Assembly (NCBI GenBank): GCA_964498125.1
Contig: CAZCGE010000108.1
Coordinates: forward strand, 1-64,000
Length of the DNA: 64,000 nt
Source of the DNA: CAMDBL01 sp964498125
GTDB lineage: Bacteria; Pseudomonadota; Alphaproteobacteria; Rhizobiales; Hyphomicrobiaceae
Reading direction: 5' to 3'
The translations under genes and the position numbers were made by a program. The stretch's first letter is position 1; the number at the start of each line of letters is the position of its first letter. Below the pieces are notes generated by a model, which saw only the letters and a list, made by a program, of their open reading frames with translations, was not told the DNA's origin and did not search any database. Of the stretch, positions 52,840 through 61,872 are shown piece by piece.

Positions 52840-55167
52840 TCAGACCACCACGAAGTCGTTAGCACTCATGACCAGCGCCGGCGCCAGCACCGCGAAGCGT
52901 ACGGCTGCGATCGCACCAATGCCATCGGCATCGTAGAGCAGATCGCCGGTCGCTGAATTGTAGATGATCCGACTATGGACGCTGACGGCCATATCGCCGG
53001 TGACGAACCTGGTGGCATCCAAGGTTCCAAGTGCGGGAATCCCCGAGTAGATCGATTGTGCCAGCCAGATCGTATCATCGGCCACGGAATAGTCACTGAT
53101 GCGATCGAGGTTCGAGGACGCGCTCAAAGCGGCATTGAACTTGAAGGTATCCGACCCACCGCCGCCGATGAGCGAGTCGTTGCCCGCGCCGCCGGTTAGC
53201 GTGTCATTGCCAAGGCCGCCGCTGAGCGTGTCGTTGCCCTCCAGGCCATCAATGGCATTGCCACCATCGTTACCGGTGATGATGTTGGCGCCCGTGTTGC
53301 CGGTTCCCGTGGTATTGCCGACGCCAGTGAGGGTCATATTTTCGACGTTGAGGCTCAGCGTATGATTGACCGAGCTTTGCACGGTATCGTAGCCGCCGGA
53401 CAAACCCGCGACAGTCTCGCTGACGACATCACCAAGGGAGTCGACGATGTAGGTATCGTTGCCGCCGCCTCCCGCCATCGTATCCGCGCCCGCCGCGCCG
53501 TTGAGCACGTTTGCGCCGCCGCCGCCGGTGAGCAGGTTGTTGAGCGCGTTGCCTGTGGCGTTCAGCGTCCCAGAGCTTGTTATGGTCAAGTTCTCGATAC
53601 CGGCAGTCAACACGTAGCTGATGCTGCTGCGCACCAGATCAATCCCACCGGTTGCCCCCTCCCCGACCACATCGCCGGAGTTGTCGACGATGTATGTGTC
53701 ATTGCCGGCTCCGCCCGCCATGGTGTCGGCGCCCAGCATTCCGTTGAGTGTATTGTTGCCTGCGTTTCCGGCGAGCGAGTTCTTGGCCGAGTTCCCAGTG
53801 GCATTCGTATTGCCGGTTCCGTTGAGCGTCAGATTTTCGACGTTGGAGCCCAGCGTATAATTCGCTGAGCTGATGACCCGGTCGAGACCGCCGTTTTGGG
53901 TTTCCGTGATCACGTCAGCAGCGGCGTTGACCCGATAGGTGTCGTCTCCACCCAGGCCGACCAAGGTGTCGGCGCCAAGGCCACCGTCGAGAACATTCGC
54001 GGCGGCATTGCCGGTCAACACATTGTTGAGCCCGTTGCCCGTGCCATTGACGGCGGTGCCCGACAGCGTGAGCTTCTCGACGTTGGCCGCCGTGGCCAGG
54101 CTGTAGCTGGTCGCGCCTAGGGTGATGATCGTATCGGTGCCAGAGTTAGCGAGCTCGGAAATCCTGTCGCCGGCGGCATCGACTGTGTACGTATCATTGC
54201 CGAGCCCACCCGCCATGGTGTCGCTGCCCACTCCACCGTCCAAGCGGTTGGCGGCACTATTACCGTAGAGGCGATTTGCCAGCGCGTTGCCGGTGCCACC
54301 GATGCCCGATGTGCCGGTCAGGACCAGGTTCTCGACCTGGCGCGGGGCACTCGAGCTGGCGGCCATCAATGAATAGGTCGTGGAACTCTCGACAGTGTCG
54401 ATTCCTTCGCCGTCGATCTCGATGACCACGTCGCTGGAACTATCGACGACATACGTGTCGTTGCCGGCCATTCCCGACATGGTGTCGCCGCTGCCTTGGC
54501 CATCGAGCCTGTTGGCGCCGACATTGCCTGTGAGGGTATTATTGAGGCCAGTGCCCGTGCCATTGATGTTTGCCGTTCCGACCAGCATGAGGCGTTCGAT
54601 CTGACTGGGAAGACTGTAGCTTGCGGAGCTCATGACCGTGTCGGAGCCGCCCAGCGACGGCGCGTCCTCAACGACATCCAGGCTGTCGTCGACAATGTAG
54701 AGATCGTCTCCGGTACCCCCGCGCAACGTGTCGACACCGGCGCCGCCGTTCAGCGTGTCGTTGCCCGATCCGGTCTGCAAGAGATCATTGCCGGCGCCGC
54801 CATCCAGGCTGTCGTGGCCGGAACCTGCAAACATGATGTCGTCGCCAGCGGACCCAGTCTGCGTCTCGCTCGTCACATCCGTCACAGCGATCGTAAAAGA
54901 CTTGTCGAATGTGTTCACGCCATCCGATACACGAATGACAATCACGTAACTGCCGCTTTGCTCGAAATCGAGCAGAAGGCCATTGCTGACGATGAGAGTG
55001 TCGCCGGAAATTGCGAAGGCGCCGCCGGCATCGTCGACCAGCGTGAATGTGAATACGCTGGAATCCAGATCAATAGCATCGAGAGTGGCGACGAATGTTC
55101 CGTCCGCCAGGTTCTCTGCTATGGTTAAGTCCGACGGTGTTGGTCTTATGTCAGTCGGTGCAGCCAT
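52840..55167 (-). CDS. RTX-type calcium-binding repeat protein with cadherin-like domain
   Basis: About 775 residues, probably exported by a type I system. The first 100 residues form a cadherin-like domain (TIAENLADGTFVATL, DGVNTFDKSFTIAVTDV). A nonapeptide block (GGAGNDLLQTGSGNDTLNGG) follows, then six units of about 80-88 residues, each with NDTYxVD, a DTVxSS strand, VENLxLTG and TGNxxxNxLxGN. The unit beginning at DGLEGNDTLSGGLGNDTL has consecutive nonapeptides. The C-terminal 90 residues contain DTFKFNAALS and FVVV-type hydrophobic ends, as in T1SS signals. The ATG at 55167 has CAGGAG 6 nt upstream. No hlyD or hlyB-like gene is near. Confidence 0.9.
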   Translation of the reverse strand: MAAPTDIRPTPSDLTIAENLADGTFVATLDAIDLDSSVFTFTLVDDAGGAFAISGDTLIVSNGLLLDFEQSGSYVIVIRVSDGVNTFDKSFTIAVTDVTSETQTGSAGDDIMFAGSGHDSLDGGAGNDLLQTGSGNDTLNGGAGVDTLRGGTGDDLYIVDDSLDVVEDAPSLGGSDTVMSSASYSLPSQIERLMLVGTANINGTGTGLNNTLTGNVGANRLDGQGSGDTMSGMAGNDTYVVDSSSDVVIEIDGEGIDTVESSTTYSLMAASSSAPRQVENLVLTGTSGIGGTGNALANRLYGNSAANRLDGGVGSDTMAGGLGNDTYTVDAAGDRISELANSGTDTIITLGATSYSLATAANVEKLTLSGTAVNGTGNGLNNVLTGNAAANVLDGGLGADTLVGLGGDDTYRVNAAADVITETQNGGLDRVISSANYTLGSNVENLTLNGTGNTNATGNSAKNSLAGNAGNNTLNGMLGADTMAGGAGNDTYIVDNSGDVVGEGATGGIDLVRSSISYVLTAGIENLTITSSGTLNATGNALNNLLTGGGGANVLNGAAGADTMAGGGGNDTYIVDSLGDVVSETVAGLSGGYDTVQSSVNHTLSLNVENMTLTGVGNTTGTGNTGANIITGNDGGNAIDGLEGNDTLSGGLGNDTLTGGAGNDSLIGGGGSDTFKFNAALSASSNLDRISDYSVADDTIWLAQSIYSGIPALGTLDATRFVTGDMAVSVHSRIIYNSATGDLLYDADGIGAIAAVRFAVLAPALVMSANDFVVV

Positions 55168-55692
55168 CGGGAACTCCTGCAACAGGGCTCTTGCATCCCT
55201 GCGGATGATCGCCCTTTCCCGCCAATAACGACCATGCGCGTCGGCCTCAAACTATCCACACAGGGTTACGCAGAGGTTTCAATCGGCAAGTCGCACTTGG
55301 GTATTCAAATAAACCATTTATGCTTCCTTTTCTGACGCTCTCAATTGGTAATGCTCGCGTGATTTCAATTTCCATTTGCTGCAAGCAATGCTGTTTCCCG
55401 TGATCCAGAGCGTTCCGGCCCGCAGGCTGCATGCGATTGGGCAGCCTGTCGTGTCGGGCGAGCATTGCGTACGCCAGAGTGAGCGGGCCTGAACTGTTGC
55501 GCACGTCGGCGTCATGGATCGCGGCTCCCGGTGCGCCCGCGGATGCAGCCGGCCGGTACGGGGTCACCGAACGCATGTCGGTTTTCCCTTTCCTTATTGG
55601 ACGGTTCGTTGTTCCATGCTTGCCGACACTGGCGCGGCGAACCGATACCGGCGGCGCCCGGCAGCATGACGAACATCGACCTGGAGGAACCC
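55168..55692. other. Divergent interval between the RTX and enolase-superfamily genes
   Basis: About 525 bp, partly AT-rich (55290-55390), suitable for divergent promoters. No convincing gene, strong dyad or repeat was recognised. An in-frame extension of the downstream gene reaches 55531 but lacks support. Confidence 0.45.
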
Positions 55693-56835
55693 ATGCGCAC
55701 GCTGGATGCGGTCGCGGCCCGCCTGATGAAGGCGATCGAGATCAAGAGCGTCGAAGCCATTCCCGTCGGCCTGCCGCTGAAGAAGCCCATCAAGATGGCC
55801 CGGGTCGAGATTCGCGTCTCCGACAGCATGCTGGTTCGCATCGAGTCCAAGGACGGCATCGTCGGATGGGGAGAGGCGGCGGCGGCGCCCACCATGTCAG
55901 GCGATACGCTGCCGGCCATGGCCGCGGCCATCAAGGATCACTTGGCGCCACTGCTGATCGGCAAGGATGCGCGCGATCGCGCAGCCCTCGTTCGCCGGCT
56001 CGCCATCGCCATGTATGGCAACACCGGCGCGAAGTCGGCACTCGAGATGGCGCTCGCCGATCTTGTCGGCCGCACCCTCAATGTTCCTTTTGCCGATCTT
56101 TACGGGGGCGCACTGCGCTGCCAGGTCAAGCCGATGTGGCTGGTCGGCACGCCAACGCCCGAGGAAGACGTCCTCGACGTACAGGCCCGCATCAAGGAAG
56201 GCTTCCGCTTCTTCAAGCTCAAAGTCGGCGTCAAGCCGGTGGACAAAGAGATCAACACCGCCTTGACCGTGCGCGAAGCGGTCGGCCCCGACATCATGCT
56301 CTGCGCGGATGCCAACACGGGATACGATTTTGCCGCCGCCGACCGCTATCTGACGGGCGTCGCCAAGGCCAACTTGTCGTTCCTCGAGCAGCCGTTGCGG
56401 CCGGAGGACATGGCCGGATTGACGCGCCTGTGCCAACGCCATTCGATTGCGCTCGGCGCCGACGAGGGCATCCATAGCCTCGGCGACATCGAGGAGCATG
56501 CCGCAGCCGGCATCGGCGGGCTGTCCTTGAAGTTGATCAAATTCGGCGGTCTCACGGCACTCTTGAAGGCCGGCAGCCTATGCGAGCAACGCGGCCTCGA
56601 TATGAATCTCGCCTGCAAGATGTCGGAGTCGGGCCTGGGTGGCGCGGCCATCGCCCACATCGGCTGCATGCTGCCGTCGGCCGACTGGGGCATCAGCCTG
56701 ACGCACATGTATCTGGCCGACGATATCGTGCGCGACCCGCTGCGCATCGTCGATGGCTGGGTCACGCCACCTGTCGGCCCCGGCATTGGCGTCGAGGTCG
56801 ACGAGGCCGCCGTGCAGCGGTTGCGGGTGAAGTAG
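55693..56835 (+). CDS. Mandelate racemase/muconate lactonizing enzyme family protein
   Basis: A 380-residue enolase-superfamily enzyme. The N-terminal capping domain (to about 130) has GIVGWGEAAAAP. Barrel residues are visible: FFKLKVG (Lys-x-Lys, about 178), MLCADANTGYD (Asp, second shell Asn), SFLEQPL (Glu), GADEGI (Asp-Glu) and LKLIKFGG (Lys on the opposite face). This is the muconate cycloisomerase subgroup, which includes epimerases and dehydratases. The ATG at 55693 has GGAGG 5 nt upstream, deciding against 55666. It is convergent with the CoA transferase across a REP cluster; whether the two act in one pathway is unknown. Confidence 0.9.
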   Translation: MRTLDAVAARLMKAIEIKSVEAIPVGLPLKKPIKMARVEIRVSDSMLVRIESKDGIVGWGEAAAAPTMSGDTLPAMAAAIKDHLAPLLIGKDARDRAALVRRLAIAMYGNTGAKSALEMALADLVGRTLNVPFADLYGGALRCQVKPMWLVGTPTPEEDVLDVQARIKEGFRFFKLKVGVKPVDKEINTALTVREAVGPDIMLCADANTGYDFAAADRYLTGVAKANLSFLEQPLRPEDMAGLTRLCQRHSIALGADEGIHSLGDIEEHAAAGIGGLSLKLIKFGGLTALLKAGSLCEQRGLDMNLACKMSESGLGGAAIAHIGCMLPSADWGISLTHMYLADDIVRDPLRIVDGWVTPPVGPGIGVEVDEAAVQRLRVK

Positions 56836-56845
56836 CGGATTGGTC

Positions 56846-56945
56846 GGGGTCAGACACGTCCCGCCGGAGGCGGGCAAGAAGGTATGGGGTCTGACCCGGT
56901 GCAGTACGGCCAGAGCCGGGGGTCTGACCCTGCGGGTCTGACCCC
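56846..56945. repeat. Degenerate GGGGTCAGACCC-family cluster
   Basis: Half-sites occur at 56846-56857 (GGGGTCAGACAC), 56887-56897 and 56920-56945. The last two are direct rather than inverted copies of GGGTCTGACCC separated by TGC. CCCGCC-ggag-GGCGGG at 56860-56875 forms a separate small hairpin. Together they fill the interval between two convergent genes. Confidence 0.8.
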
Positions 56946-56954
56946 TGTCGCCAA

Positions 56955-58142
56955 TCAGATCGCGCCGGCCGCCCTGAGCCTGGCGATCGCCGCAGCATCG
57001 AGGCCGAGGTCGCGCGACAGCACGTCCTGCGTATGCTCGCCCAGCAGCGGCGGCGGCTTGGTCGCGGCCATTGGCGTGCCCGACAGCTTGATCGGGAAGC
57101 CAAGCATCGCCAGGGCGCCGACCGTGGGATGCTCCATCTCCATGACCATGCCGCGCGCCTTGGTCTGCGGATCAGCCAGAGCCTGGCTGACCGTGTTGAC
57201 CGAACCGCACGGAACCCCGGCCTTGCGCAGGCTGTCGATCCACCAGGCGGTGGGCTTCAGTTTCAGGGCCTCCGCCACGGCGGCATCGCAGGCGACGCGG
57301 TGGCGCACCCGGTCGGCGTTGCTGGCAAAGCGCGGGTCGCTGGCCCACTCGGGCCTGCCGGCGACGTCCGCCAGCACACGGAACTGGCCGTCATTGCCGA
57401 CCGCCAACGCCAACTGCCCGTCCGACGTCGGATAGGTTGTATACGGTACGATATTGGGATGGCCGTTGCCGTAGCGGCCGGCTTCCTTGCCCGTCGCCAG
57501 ATGGTTGGCAGCGACGTTGGCGAGCATGCCGAGCCCCGACTCCAGCAGCGAGACGGACACCTTCTGGCCCTTGCCGGTGGCGTTGCGCGCATGCAACGCG
57601 CCGAGGATGCCGATGCTGGCGTTGAGCCCGGTGGCGATGTCGACGATGGCGACGCCGTGCTTCATCGGCGCGCCGTCGACCGGGCCGCAGATGCTCATCA
57701 GCCCGCTCTCGGCCTGCAGCACAAAATCGTAGCCGGGCAGCGCCGACTTGGGGCCGGTCTCGCCATAGCCGGTGATCGAGCAGTGGATCAGGCGCGGCGC
57801 ATTGTGTTCCATCCAGGCCGGCCCAAAGCCCCACTTCTCCAGCGTGCCGAACTTATAATTCTCGATCAGGATGTCGGCGCGCTTGATCAAGGTGACGAGC
57901 AGCTCGCGTGCCTCAGGCTTCATCAGGTCGAGACGCACGCTGCGCTTGTTGCGGTTGACGCCGAGGAAGTAGGCGGCTTCCCCACCGACATGCGGTGGCC
58001 CCCAGGCGCGTGTATCGTCGCCGTTCGGCGGCTCGACCTTGATGACGTCGGCGCCCATGTCGCCGAGCGTCATGGCGCACAGCGGGCCGGCCAGAACGCG
58101 GGTCAGATCGAGCACCTTGATGCCGTCGAGTGCGCCGGGCAT
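56955..58142 (-). CDS. CaiB/BaiF-type (family III) CoA transferase
   Basis: A 395-residue CoA transferase. It opens LDGIKVLDLTRVLAGPLCAMTLGDMGADVIKVE, here cited as LTRVLAGPLCAM and GADVIKVEPPNGDDTR. Catalytic Asp is in PGYDFVLQAESGLM (about 164). NYKFGTLEKWGFG and SLLESGLGMLANVAANHL are typical. The enzyme would move CoA from an acyl-CoA to a carboxylic acid. GGAAGGA lies 6 nt before the ATG. It is downstream of the dehydrogenase and the ABC importer, all on the minus strand, which fits a carboxylic-acid uptake and catabolism operon. Confidence 0.93.
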   Translation of the reverse strand: MPGALDGIKVLDLTRVLAGPLCAMTLGDMGADVIKVEPPNGDDTRAWGPPHVGGEAAYFLGVNRNKRSVRLDLMKPEARELLVTLIKRADILIENYKFGTLEKWGFGPAWMEHNAPRLIHCSITGYGETGPKSALPGYDFVLQAESGLMSICGPVDGAPMKHGVAIVDIATGLNASIGILGALHARNATGKGQKVSVSLLESGLGMLANVAANHLATGKEAGRYGNGHPNIVPYTTYPTSDGQLALAVGNDGQFRVLADVAGRPEWASDPRFASNADRVRHRVACDAAVAEALKLKPTAWWIDSLRKAGVPCGSVNTVSQALADPQTKARGMVMEMEHPTVGALAMLGFPIKLSGTPMAATKPPPLLGEHTQDVLSRDLGLDAAAIARLRAAGAI

Positions 58143-58249
58143 ATCCTATCCTTCCGGCCGGTGGCTGCGTTATGGCACATCATACCAGCAGGTTCGGCCT
58201 AGTCCCAATTCGCGCGCGCCGGACTGCGCCAAGAGCCCGGATGGCGAGG

Positions 58250-59188
58250 TTACGCCTTGAATGTCTTTTGCTTGCGCTTGTGCGCCATGAGAGCGGCGAG
58301 CCGCTCATCGCGCCAGCGGCTCTTGGCAGTATGCTGCTCGGGCGACAGTGCCTCGCCCCAGTCGCTCGCAACCTTGTCGGTGTTGCGCTTGGCATAGACG
58401 GCGGGCGTCGCTGGCTCGGCTTGCAGGCGCTTGTAGAACCCCGTGTAGCGCTCGCAATAATCGGCGATGCCGCCCGGCGCATTGAGTTCGATTGTCTCGA
58501 ACGGCCCCATGAACGACCAGCGGTGGCCAAGGCCGTCACGGATCGTCTTGTCGAGGTCTTCGGCGCTGCAATAGCCTTCCCCCGCCAATCGGAAGGCCTC
58601 GGCCAGCAGCGCACCCTGGAGCCGATTGAGGATGAAACCCTCGATCTCCTTTTTCACCGTGATCGGTACCTGGCCGATGCGTTCATAGATGCTGCGCGCC
58701 TTGGCCACAGTGTCCGCCGACGTCCATGGCGCCGGGCAGAGTTCGACGATCGGCACGAGATGCGGCGGGTTGACAGGATGGGCGACGAGGCAGCGATGGC
58801 GGCCGGCGAGCGTCTCGGAATACTTCGAGGCGACGATAGCCGATGACGAGGATGCCAGGATCGCCTTCGCCGGCGCCGCGGCGTCGAGCGCCTTGAACAG
58901 TGCGATCTTGGCCTCGACCTTTTCGGGTCCACACTCCTGCACGAAATCGACGCCGTCGACGGCCTCGGCTAGGCTCGAGACGACCGTGACGCGTTTCAAT
59001 GCGGCCCGCGCATCCTCGACCAGCCCGTGGCGGGCCTGATCGGCCAGCGCCTGTTTGATGAGGCCAGGTGCGGCCTGCATGGCGGCCGGGCTGGTGTCGG
59101 TGATCTGTACGTCCCAGCCCGCGCGCGAGAAGACCATGGCCCACGACCGGCCAATGAGGCCTGCACCGATGATTCCCGCGGTTGGCAT
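58250..59188 (-). CDS. 3-hydroxyacyl-CoA dehydrogenase family protein (lambda-crystallin type)
   Basis: A 312-residue NAD-dependent dehydrogenase. GIIGAGLIGRSWAMVFSRAG is the N-terminal nucleotide motif. SSSSAIVASKY, VAHPVNPPHLVPIVELCPAP and GFILNRLQGALLAEAFRL are conserved in the CRYL1/L-gulonate 3-dehydrogenase branch, and SFMGPFETIELNAPGG closes the active site. His in AHPVNPP is catalytic. The substrate could be L-gulonate, a hydroxybutyrate or a related 3-hydroxy acid. GGAGG lies about 6 nt before the ATG at 59188, with a REP element at 59204-59230 just upstream. Confidence 0.9.
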   Translation of the reverse strand: MPTAGIIGAGLIGRSWAMVFSRAGWDVQITDTSPAAMQAAPGLIKQALADQARHGLVEDARAALKRVTVVSSLAEAVDGVDFVQECGPEKVEAKIALFKALDAAAPAKAILASSSSAIVASKYSETLAGRHRCLVAHPVNPPHLVPIVELCPAPWTSADTVAKARSIYERIGQVPITVKKEIEGFILNRLQGALLAEAFRLAGEGYCSAEDLDKTIRDGLGHRWSFMGPFETIELNAPGGIADYCERYTGFYKRLQAEPATPAVYAKRNTDKVASDWGEALSPEQHTAKSRWRDERLAALMAHKRKQKTFKA

Positions 59189-59203
59189 GATTTTCCTCCG
59201 GTC

Positions 59204-59338
59204 GGGGTCAGACCCTACGGGTCTGACCCCTTGCTGAAACGATCCGGCCGCCGCAGGCCATCCACAGCGCCGGTGATGCAACGCAATGCGGTGGTGACAG
59301 CGGTGCCAGGAAGGGGTCAGACGCGAGCGTCTGACCCC
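59204..59338. repeat. Two GGGGTCAGACCC-family palindromes between the ABC and dehydrogenase genes
   Basis: 59204-59230 is the standard form (12-bp stem, loop TAC). 59313-59338 has the paired change GGGGTCAGACGC with GCGTCTGACCCC, so position 11 and its partner both changed and the stem stays perfect (14 bp counting flanking AA/TT). Both lie in the 160-bp gap within the operon. Confidence 0.92.
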
Positions 59339-59348
59339 TTCCGGGAAT

Positions 59349-61865
59349 TCACAACCACAGCACCTTGCGCCTGAGATCGAGATCCTCACTCAGCGCGCGC
59401 GATGGGCCGATGTACGTCACCTGGCCGCGCTCCAGGGCCACGGTGCGATCCGACAGGGCCAAAGCCAAGTCGAGGTGATGATCGACGATCAGGATCGAGA
59501 TTTCCTGCCGGAGCTTATCGAAGGCCTCGAAAAGCTCCTCGACGATGGCCGGCGCCAATCCTTCGAACGGCTCATCGAGCAGCAGCACGCGCGTGTCGCC
59601 CGACAGTGCGCGCGCCACCGCTACCATCTGCTGCTCGCCGCCCGAGAGGTAGTCGGCCGGCGAGCGCCAGCGCTGCTTGATGCGCGGGAAGATGGCGAAG
59701 ATCTTGTCTTCGTCCCAATGCACGCCGGCGCCGTTGCGCCGCTTCAGGCGTCCGAGCTCCATGTTATCAGCAACCGACATGCCAGCGAACAGGCCGCGGC
59801 CCTGCGGCACGTATGATATGCCACGGCGGGTGATCGTCGACGAGGCTTGTCCCGCCAGCTCGTGACCGCCGAGCGTGACCGACCCGGCCCGCGGCACCGT
59901 GATGCCGACAATGGATTTGAGCAGCGTCGACTTGCCGGCGCCATTGCGGCCCAGCAGGGCGACAATCTCGTTCTCGCACACGTCGAAGGACACCGCGCGC
60001 AGGATGTGGCTCTTGCCGTAGAAGGTATCGACGTCTTTCAAGGCGAGCTGCACCGCCTCCTTGGCGGCCGAGGCCCGCGGCTTCTCGGCCAGCGCGTGCG
60101 CGCCCGCGCCGATGTAGACCTCCTGCACTTTGCTGGAAGAGCGTGCGTCCTCCACGGCGCCGTCCACCAGCACCTGCCCCTCGTTCATGACAGTGACGGC
60201 GTCGGCGATTTGGAACACACGGTCGATGTCGTGCTCGACCAGCAGCACGGGAATATCGGCCGAGATGCTCTTGATCAGGTTGCCGACACGCTCGCGCTCG
60301 GCCGCGGCGAGGCCGGCCAGCGGCTCATCGAGCAGCAGCACGCGCGGCTTCGTCGCCAGGGCAAGTGACATGTCGAGCAGGCGCTGGCCGCCGTAGGACA
60401 AGGAGCTGGCCTCGGCTTTCTCGACGCCGGCAAGCCCCATGGTGCGGACAATTTCCGCCGTCTCTCGGTTGACGCTGTCGAGGCTGTCGGCAGCCGTCCA
60501 GATACCGAAACGATGCGGGTCGCGCGACTGCACGGCGAGACGGATGTTCTCCTCGACAGTGAGTGCTGGAAACAGGTTCGTAATCTGGAACGATCGGCCG
60601 ACGCCGGCCGACGTGATCGCCTCCGGCGTGCTGCCGGACATGACCTTGCCCGCGAGGGTGACCTTGCCCGCGTCAGGCGTGTACATGCCGGAGATCAGAT
60701 TGAAGGCGGTGGTCTTGCCGGCGCCGTTCGGGCCGATCAGGGCATGCAGGCTGCGATCCTTGACAGCGAAACTGGTGCCCTGCACCGCGCGAATGCCGCC
60801 GAAATTCTTGGCGATGGCATCGACCACCAGAATGGCGCCATCGGCGTGACGGGCGGGCTTCAGGAAATCTGGCAGCGATACGGAGCCTGCCTGCCGCGAC
60901 GCCATCGCTGCATCTTCGACCACCTTGTGCCGGAAGGGCGCCGTCAGACGTTCATAGAGGCCGACCAGGCCTGTCGGCGAGAAAAGAATGAAGCCGACGA
61001 ACAGCAACCCGAAATACAGCAGCCAATTCTCGGTCACGCCCGAGAGGTAGTCGCGGAAGATGACGAAGAACAGCGCGCCGAGCGCGGGGCCGAGGAAGCT
61101 CCTCATACCGCCGATGACCACCATGGCGAGCAGCTCGCCCGAGAATGCCACCGACACCGGATCGGCCGAAGTCATGCGGTTGTTGAACAGCAGCAGCATG
61201 CCGGCGAGCCCGGTCAGGGTCGCCGACATGACAAAAGCCAGGAGCTTGTAGCGATCCGTGGCGTAGCCGATGAAACGGGCGCGTTGCTCGTTCTCGCGAA
61301 TGGCGACCAGCACATGGCCAGCCGGCGAGCGATGGAAACGCCACAACGCCACCACCACCAGAAAGGCGATCGCCGCCACCAGGGTATAATAGGTTGCAGC
61401 CTTGTCGAAGCTGACGCCGGCAACGATCGGGCGCGTGATGCCACCGAGTCCATCCTCGCCACCCGTCACCGAGGTCCAACGGAAGGCGACGACGTAGGTC
61501 ATGGCCGCCAATGCCAGCGTCAGCAGCGAGAAGTAGACGCCGCGCCGGCGCAGGATCAGATAGCCGAATACCGTCGCGATCACGGCAATGACCACGAGGC
61601 CGGTCAGGATGGGCAATACAAACTGGCCCGGGAACCAGTTGCGTTGGGCAAGGCCCGCGGCATAGGCCGCCACGCCGAACCAGGCGCCGTGCCCGAAGGA
61701 CACCAGGCCGGTGTGGCCGACCAGAATATTGAGCGCCATGCAGGCGATGGCGAACACCACCACCTCGGTCGCCGAGGTGACGCCGAGCCCGAGCGCAATC
61801 AGCGCGAACGGCAAGGCGATCAGCGCCAGCGCAGCGTAGAGCAGTGAGGAGCGGTCGAGCTGCAT
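59349..61865 (-). CDS. livM/livG/livF: Fused LivM permease and LivG-LivF ATPases of a branched-chain-type ABC importer
   Basis: An 838-residue fusion of three subunits normally separate. Residues about 1-320: LivM, about ten hydrophobic helices with GLVSFGHGAWFGVAAYAAG and RENEQRARFIGYA. About 345-590: LivG, with GPNGAGKTTAFN, a slightly altered signature LSYGGQRLLDMSLAL and RVLLLDEPLAGL. About 605-838: LivF, with GRNGAGKSTLLKSI, LSGGEQQMVAVARAL and RVLLLDEPFEGLAP. A hydrophilic linker joins each unit. GAGG lies 5 nt before the ATG, 7 bp after livH. The substrate could be an amino acid, amide, urea or an aromatic acid. Confidence 0.93.
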   Translation of the reverse strand: MQLDRSSLLYAALALIALPFALIALGLGVTSATEVVVFAIACMALNILVGHTGLVSFGHGAWFGVAAYAAGLAQRNWFPGQFVLPILTGLVVIAVIATVFGYLILRRRGVYFSLLTLALAAMTYVVAFRWTSVTGGEDGLGGITRPIVAGVSFDKAATYYTLVAAIAFLVVVALWRFHRSPAGHVLVAIRENEQRARFIGYATDRYKLLAFVMSATLTGLAGMLLLFNNRMTSADPVSVAFSGELLAMVVIGGMRSFLGPALGALFFVIFRDYLSGVTENWLLYFGLLFVGFILFSPTGLVGLYERLTAPFRHKVVEDAAMASRQAGSVSLPDFLKPARHADGAILVVDAIAKNFGGIRAVQGTSFAVKDRSLHALIGPNGAGKTTAFNLISGMYTPDAGKVTLAGKVMSGSTPEAITSAGVGRSFQITNLFPALTVEENIRLAVQSRDPHRFGIWTAADSLDSVNRETAEIVRTMGLAGVEKAEASSLSYGGQRLLDMSLALATKPRVLLLDEPLAGLAAAERERVGNLIKSISADIPVLLVEHDIDRVFQIADAVTVMNEGQVLVDGAVEDARSSSKVQEVYIGAGAHALAEKPRASAAKEAVQLALKDVDTFYGKSHILRAVSFDVCENEIVALLGRNGAGKSTLLKSIVGITVPRAGSVTLGGHELAGQASSTITRRGISYVPQGRGLFAGMSVADNMELGRLKRRNGAGVHWDEDKIFAIFPRIKQRWRSPADYLSGGEQQMVAVARALSGDTRVLLLDEPFEGLAPAIVEELFEAFDKLRQEISILIVDHHLDLALALSDRTVALERGQVTYIGPSRALSEDLDLRRKVLWL

Positions 61866-61872
61866 GCCTGCC

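Noticed and set aside
59313..59338. Rho-independent terminator of the ABC operon
   Set aside because: The stem is strong but no T run follows, and the sequence belongs to the dispersed palindrome family.
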